A stretch of DNA of 16,627 bases from contig JAYELZ010000117.1 of the NCBI GenBank assembly GCA_034717835.1, forward strand, positions 1 through 16,627, read 5' to 3'. Every line of letters begins with the position of its first letter. Positions within the stretch are counted from its first letter, which is position 1. The position numbers were made by a program, and so were the translations under genes. The stretch comes from G713 sp034717835. GTDB lineage: Bacteria; Chloroflexota; Anaerolineae; B4-G1; SLSP01. The notes beneath the pieces are model-generated. The model made no database searches, had not been told where the DNA came from, and saw only the letters and a list, made by a program, of their open reading frames with translations. Below, in pieces: positions 14,055-16,627 of this stretch.

Positions 14055-15247
14055 ATGAGAAACAGCAGTCAGCAACCGGGAAACGCACAGAAAAGAAGTT
14101 CGATTTCAAGGGGATGCTACGTAGCATGGCCATTCCCTTCTTGGCAATTTTCACAGCTATGATTTTGGGCGCGTTATTGATTATCTTTACTGACGATACG
14201 GTAATCGCGGCTTGGGGAGAGGGCTTGGGGAGTGGTTTACGCCGCTCCTGGGAAGTTATCGCGCTGGCTTATGGAGCTTTCTTCACGGGGGCTTTTGGGG
14301 ATGTTTATCACATTACTGAAACTTTGCGCATCGCCACACCGTATATCTTCGCCGGTTTGGCGGTAGCGTTTGGGTTTCAAGGGGGGCTTTTTAACATTGG
14401 TGCAGAAGGGCAATATTTCATCGGTGGATTAGCCTCTGTCTTCGTGGCCTATAGCCTCAAGGGCTTGCCAATGATCATTCACTTGCCGTTGGCCCTGGCG
14501 GCCGGGGCATTGGGGGGAGCGTTTTGGGCGGGCATTGTGGGCTTCCTCAAGGCTAAAACGGGCGCACATGAGGTCATCAACACGATTATGATGAACTACA
14601 TTGCCTACCGTCTGGCCGAATTCATGTTGGACGTGGGAGGTTTAATGGCACGCGAGGGTTATCGTCCGGTCAGCCCGGAGATTCAACCATCTGCTTACTT
14701 GCCCCAATTTTTCCCCTCCGATACCACCATTCGTTTTAATGCGGGTTTCTTTTTGGCGTTGGCAGTGGCGGCTTTTGTCTGGTGGTTGCTTTTTAAGACC
14801 ACGCTAGGTTATGAGATTCGGACGGTGGGGAAGAGTCCTCATGCTGCCCGTTACGCCGGCATCAACGTCCCGCGCACCATCGTGATCACGATGGCAATCA
14901 GTGGCGCACTGGCGGGTCTGGCCGCTCCGGCAGATATCTTGGGCGTGATTCACTTTATGCCTAACTCCTTCGCCTCCGGCTATGGTTTTGACGCGATTGC
15001 CTTGGCTCTGTTGGGCAGAAGCAATCCGGTGGGAGTGGTGTTAGCTTCCTTGCTCTTTGGGGCTTTGCGTGCTGGGGCCACCAATATGCAGGGCATCGCT
15101 AACATTCCCATTGATATTACTGCGGTTTTGCAAGGTTTGATCATCGTCTTTATTGCTGCTCCGGAAATCATCCGGGCAATCTATCGTTTCCGCGGCTTGG
15201 AAGAGGGCGAAGGGCTAGTCCTGACTCAGGGCTGGGGTCAGACGTAG
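14051..15247 (+). CDS. ABC transporter permease 1 (NupP-like, BPD_transp_2 family)
   Basis: One of two membrane subunits forming the import channel with the ATPase. It has 398 residues, a charged cytoplasmic N-terminus, and hydrophobic segments from about residue 26 onward (roughly 26-46, 68-84, 96-110, 115-134, 142-165, 230-248, 275-300, 312-340, 357-375). Family motifs are GGLFNIGAEGQYFIGG (111-126), AHEVINTIMMNYIA (172-185), and the coupling-loop sequence GYEIRTVGKSPHAARYAGI (253-271), which contacts the ATPase. ATG overlaps the ATPase stop by 4 nt, with GGGAGG 7 nt upstream inside the ATPase gene, so translation is probably coupled. The substrate is inferred only from the Bmp-type receptor. 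Confidence 0.94.
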   Translation: MNEKQQSATGKRTEKKFDFKGMLRSMAIPFLAIFTAMILGALLIIFTDDTVIAAWGEGLGSGLRRSWEVIALAYGAFFTGAFGDVYHITETLRIATPYIFAGLAVAFGFQGGLFNIGAEGQYFIGGLASVFVAYSLKGLPMIIHLPLALAAGALGGAFWAGIVGFLKAKTGAHEVINTIMMNYIAYRLAEFMLDVGGLMAREGYRPVSPEIQPSAYLPQFFPSDTTIRFNAGFFLALAVAAFVWWLLFKTTLGYEIRTVGKSPHAARYAGINVPRTIVITMAISGALAGLAAPADILGVIHFMPNSFASGYGFDAIALALLGRSNPVGVVLASLLFGALRAGATNMQGIANIPIDITAVLQGLIIVFIAAPEIIRAIYRFRGLEEGEGLVLTQGWGQT

Positions 15248-15257
15248 GAGGAGAGAG

Positions 15258-16505
15258 ATGACAGACAAATTAAAGAAAGAGGAACACCGAGCACGCAACA
15301 TGGGGATTATTTTCCTGCTCTTTGCCGTGGCGATTTTAGTTTTATTTCTGCCGGGCACAGATGGGGAAGTATTGACAACTTTCACTTTTAACACGAGCAA
15401 GGGAAACTTAACGCCATTGCCGGATTTCGCGATAGCTACCCGGCTGGGATTGTATTTGTTGGCGTTGGTGGCGGCCTTTCTGGGGGCTTGGCAATTGGCC
15501 CGTGGTTTCCGCCAACTAAATATGGTATTAGGTGTGGTGGCGCTACTCTTCATAGTGGGATTTTTGAGTTGGGCGGCCCGTGGTAAATCCATGAACTTGA
15601 CCGGAATGCTCCAATCGACGCTCTTGCGTTCCATCCCCATCACGCTGGCCGCGTTAAGCGGCATCATGTGCGAGCGCAGCGGCGTGGTCAACATCGGCAT
15701 TGAGGGCATGATGTTGATGGGTGCCTTCTTCTCCGCGCTAGTGGGGAGCGTGGCCGATAACTACTGGTGGGGTTTAGCGGCGGCGTTACTGGGGGGGGGA
15801 CTGGCTGGCGCGTTGTTGGCCGTGCTCGCTATCCGTTATAAGGTGGATCAGATTGTGGCTGGCACGGCGATTACCATTCTCGCGACCGGCCTAACCAGCT
15901 ATTTCAGCTCGCGGTACTTGCAGGCGAATAGCGCGTTGAATAGTCCCCCCACTTTCCGGCCGATTGCCTTGCCCGTCTTGAGCAAAATCCCGGTTTTGGG
16001 GCCGATCTTCTTCAACCATACTTTGCTGGTCTACGCAACCTTGCTCTTGGTTGTGCTCATCTACGTGATGCTCTTCTACACCCGGTGGGGCTTGCGCACG
16101 CGCGCCGTGGGTGAACATCCCCGCGCGGCAGATACATTGGGCATTGATGTCTTCAAAATCCGTTATATCAACGTGATCTTGGGCGGGATGATCGCTGGGT
16201 TGGGCGGCGCGTATCTGGTGCTCAGTTCCGTGGCGCGCTTCGACGAGATGATGACCGGCGGAAAAGGCTATATTGGTTTGGCCGCCATGATCTTTGGAAA
16301 TTGGAACCCTGTGGGGGCGTTGGGTTCATCGCTCATCTTTGGCTTTGCAGATTCATTGCAGGTTAAATTGGCGATCATGGGTGTGCCGATTCCCTCGCAG
16401 TTCTTGCTGATGGCTCCTTACTTGGTCACAATGATCGTCTTGGCCGGCGTGGTCGGGCAATCACGTGCGCCCGCTGCGGATGGTGTGCCTTACGAGAAAG
16501 AGTAG
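15258..16505 (+). CDS. ABC transporter permease 2 (NupQ-like, BPD_transp_2 family)
   Basis: The second channel-forming membrane subunit. The conserved core starts near residue 118 and has CERSGVVNIGIEGMML (138-153), KVDQIVAGTAI (195-205), the coupling loop GLRTRAVGEHPRAADTLGI (278-296) and GYIGLAAMIFGNWNPVGA (337-354). Before the core there is an extension of about 110 residues with three predicted membrane segments (about 15-33, 62-80, 88-105), making the protein 415 residues against roughly 310-330 for compact NupQ proteins. The start ATG is fixed by AGGAGG 6 nt upstream, which overlaps the stop region of permease 1 (10-bp gap). A repeat tract and a large hairpin follow. Confidence 0.94.
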   Translation: MTDKLKKEEHRARNMGIIFLLFAVAILVLFLPGTDGEVLTTFTFNTSKGNLTPLPDFAIATRLGLYLLALVAAFLGAWQLARGFRQLNMVLGVVALLFIVGFLSWAARGKSMNLTGMLQSTLLRSIPITLAALSGIMCERSGVVNIGIEGMMLMGAFFSALVGSVADNYWWGLAAALLGGGLAGALLAVLAIRYKVDQIVAGTAITILATGLTSYFSSRYLQANSALNSPPTFRPIALPVLSKIPVLGPIFFNHTLLVYATLLLVVLIYVMLFYTRWGLRTRAVGEHPRAADTLGIDVFKIRYINVILGGMIAGLGGAYLVLSSVARFDEMMTGGKGYIGLAAMIFGNWNPVGALGSSLIFGFADSLQVKLAIMGVPIPSQFLLMAPYLVTMIVLAGVVGQSRAPAADGVPYEKE

Positions 16506-16513
16506 CGCAGTCG

Positions 16514-16571
16514 TTAGTCAAGTAGTCGGGTGGTCGTTAGTCGAGTAGTCGGGTGGTCGTTAGTCAAGTAG
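16514..16571. repeat. 23-bp tandem repeat (2.5 copies) after the operon
   Basis: Unit TTAGTC(A/G)AGTAGTCGGG plus TGGTCG occurs at 16514-16536 and 16537-16559, with a partial third copy at 16560-16571. Only one base differs between the full copies. The same words appear in degenerate form after rnc (7151-7190). Confidence 0.85.
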
Positions 16572-16626
16572 CAAGAAATCTCCTGTGTCTGGTCCTAAAT
16601 TTAGGCCAGAGAGGGGAGATTTTGCT
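16570..16626 (+). terminator. Large compound hairpin at the end of the transporter operon
   Basis: The outer stem AAATCTCC (16576-16583) pairs with GGAGATTT (16615-16622). The middle stem TCTGG (16588-16592) pairs with CCAGA (16606-16610). The tip is the palindrome CCTAAATTTAGG (16594-16605). The descending arm ends in TTTT within GATTTTGCTT. It starts about 65 bp after the last stop codon and probably terminates the operon, although the window ends before a longer T-tract could be judged. Confidence 0.65.
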
Positions 16627-16627
16627 T

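Overview
The window looks like a chromosomal segment of a member of the Chloroflexota, probably Anaerolineae-like. This is an inference from style, not a database result. The clues are a lipoprotein whose lipobox Cys is followed by a Thr-Pro-Glu-rich linker (TPTPEPTAAPAEE), a substrate-binding-protein plus double-ATPase plus two-permease nucleoside/sugar transporter, and intergenic regions littered with short degenerate word repeats (tagtcgg-type, ctttgga-type, CACCGCAGA-type) and GGCGGAAT/ATTCCGCC palindromes. Base composition looks close to balanced and no phage, plasmid or transposase gene is visible.

Left part (1-6240). A 5'-truncated long-form ribosome hibernation factor (hpf, + strand) converges on a seven-gene minus-strand cluster. 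In transcription order the cluster is: an RluE-type rRNA pseudouridine synthase, a GT2 glycosyltransferase, a 93-residue helical protein of unknown function, a 41-residue small membrane protein, an M24 metallopeptidase, tsaD and folC. A perfect 12-bp hairpin separates the convergent hpf and folC ends. The cluster is mostly translation, RNA modification and C1 housekeeping. Its middle contains two small unrecognised genes, and the smaller one ends inside the ribosome-binding site of the peptidase gene.

Middle part (6241-9802). rnc (RNase III) and a ClpC-type double AAA+ ATPase run on the + strand, each with its own plausible promoter. The clpC promoter carries a palindrome on its -35 box.

Right part (9803-16627). 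This is an ABC importer operon of the Bmp/NupN-NupOPQ type (nucleosides are the family's best-known substrates). A good sigma70-like promoter is followed by a roughly 230-nt leader. Then come a lipoprotein with two nearly identical Bmp substrate-binding domains in one chain, a strong terminator, a five-unit palindromic repeat array, the double-domain ATPase, and two permeases. The ATPase and first permease overlap by ATGA; the second permease follows after 10 bp. The operon ends in 23-bp tandem repeats and a large hairpin. The terminator and hairpins between the binding protein and the membrane/ATPase genes suggest that the binding protein is made in excess.

The most unusual items are the tandem double-Bmp lipoprotein (about 87% identity between halves by hand count, with uneven DNA divergence), the palindromic repeat array with paired arm changes, the structured long leader, and the small-ORF/hairpin arrangement in front of the M24 peptidase. 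I did not find a defence system, CRISPR array, toxin-antitoxin pair or mobile element.
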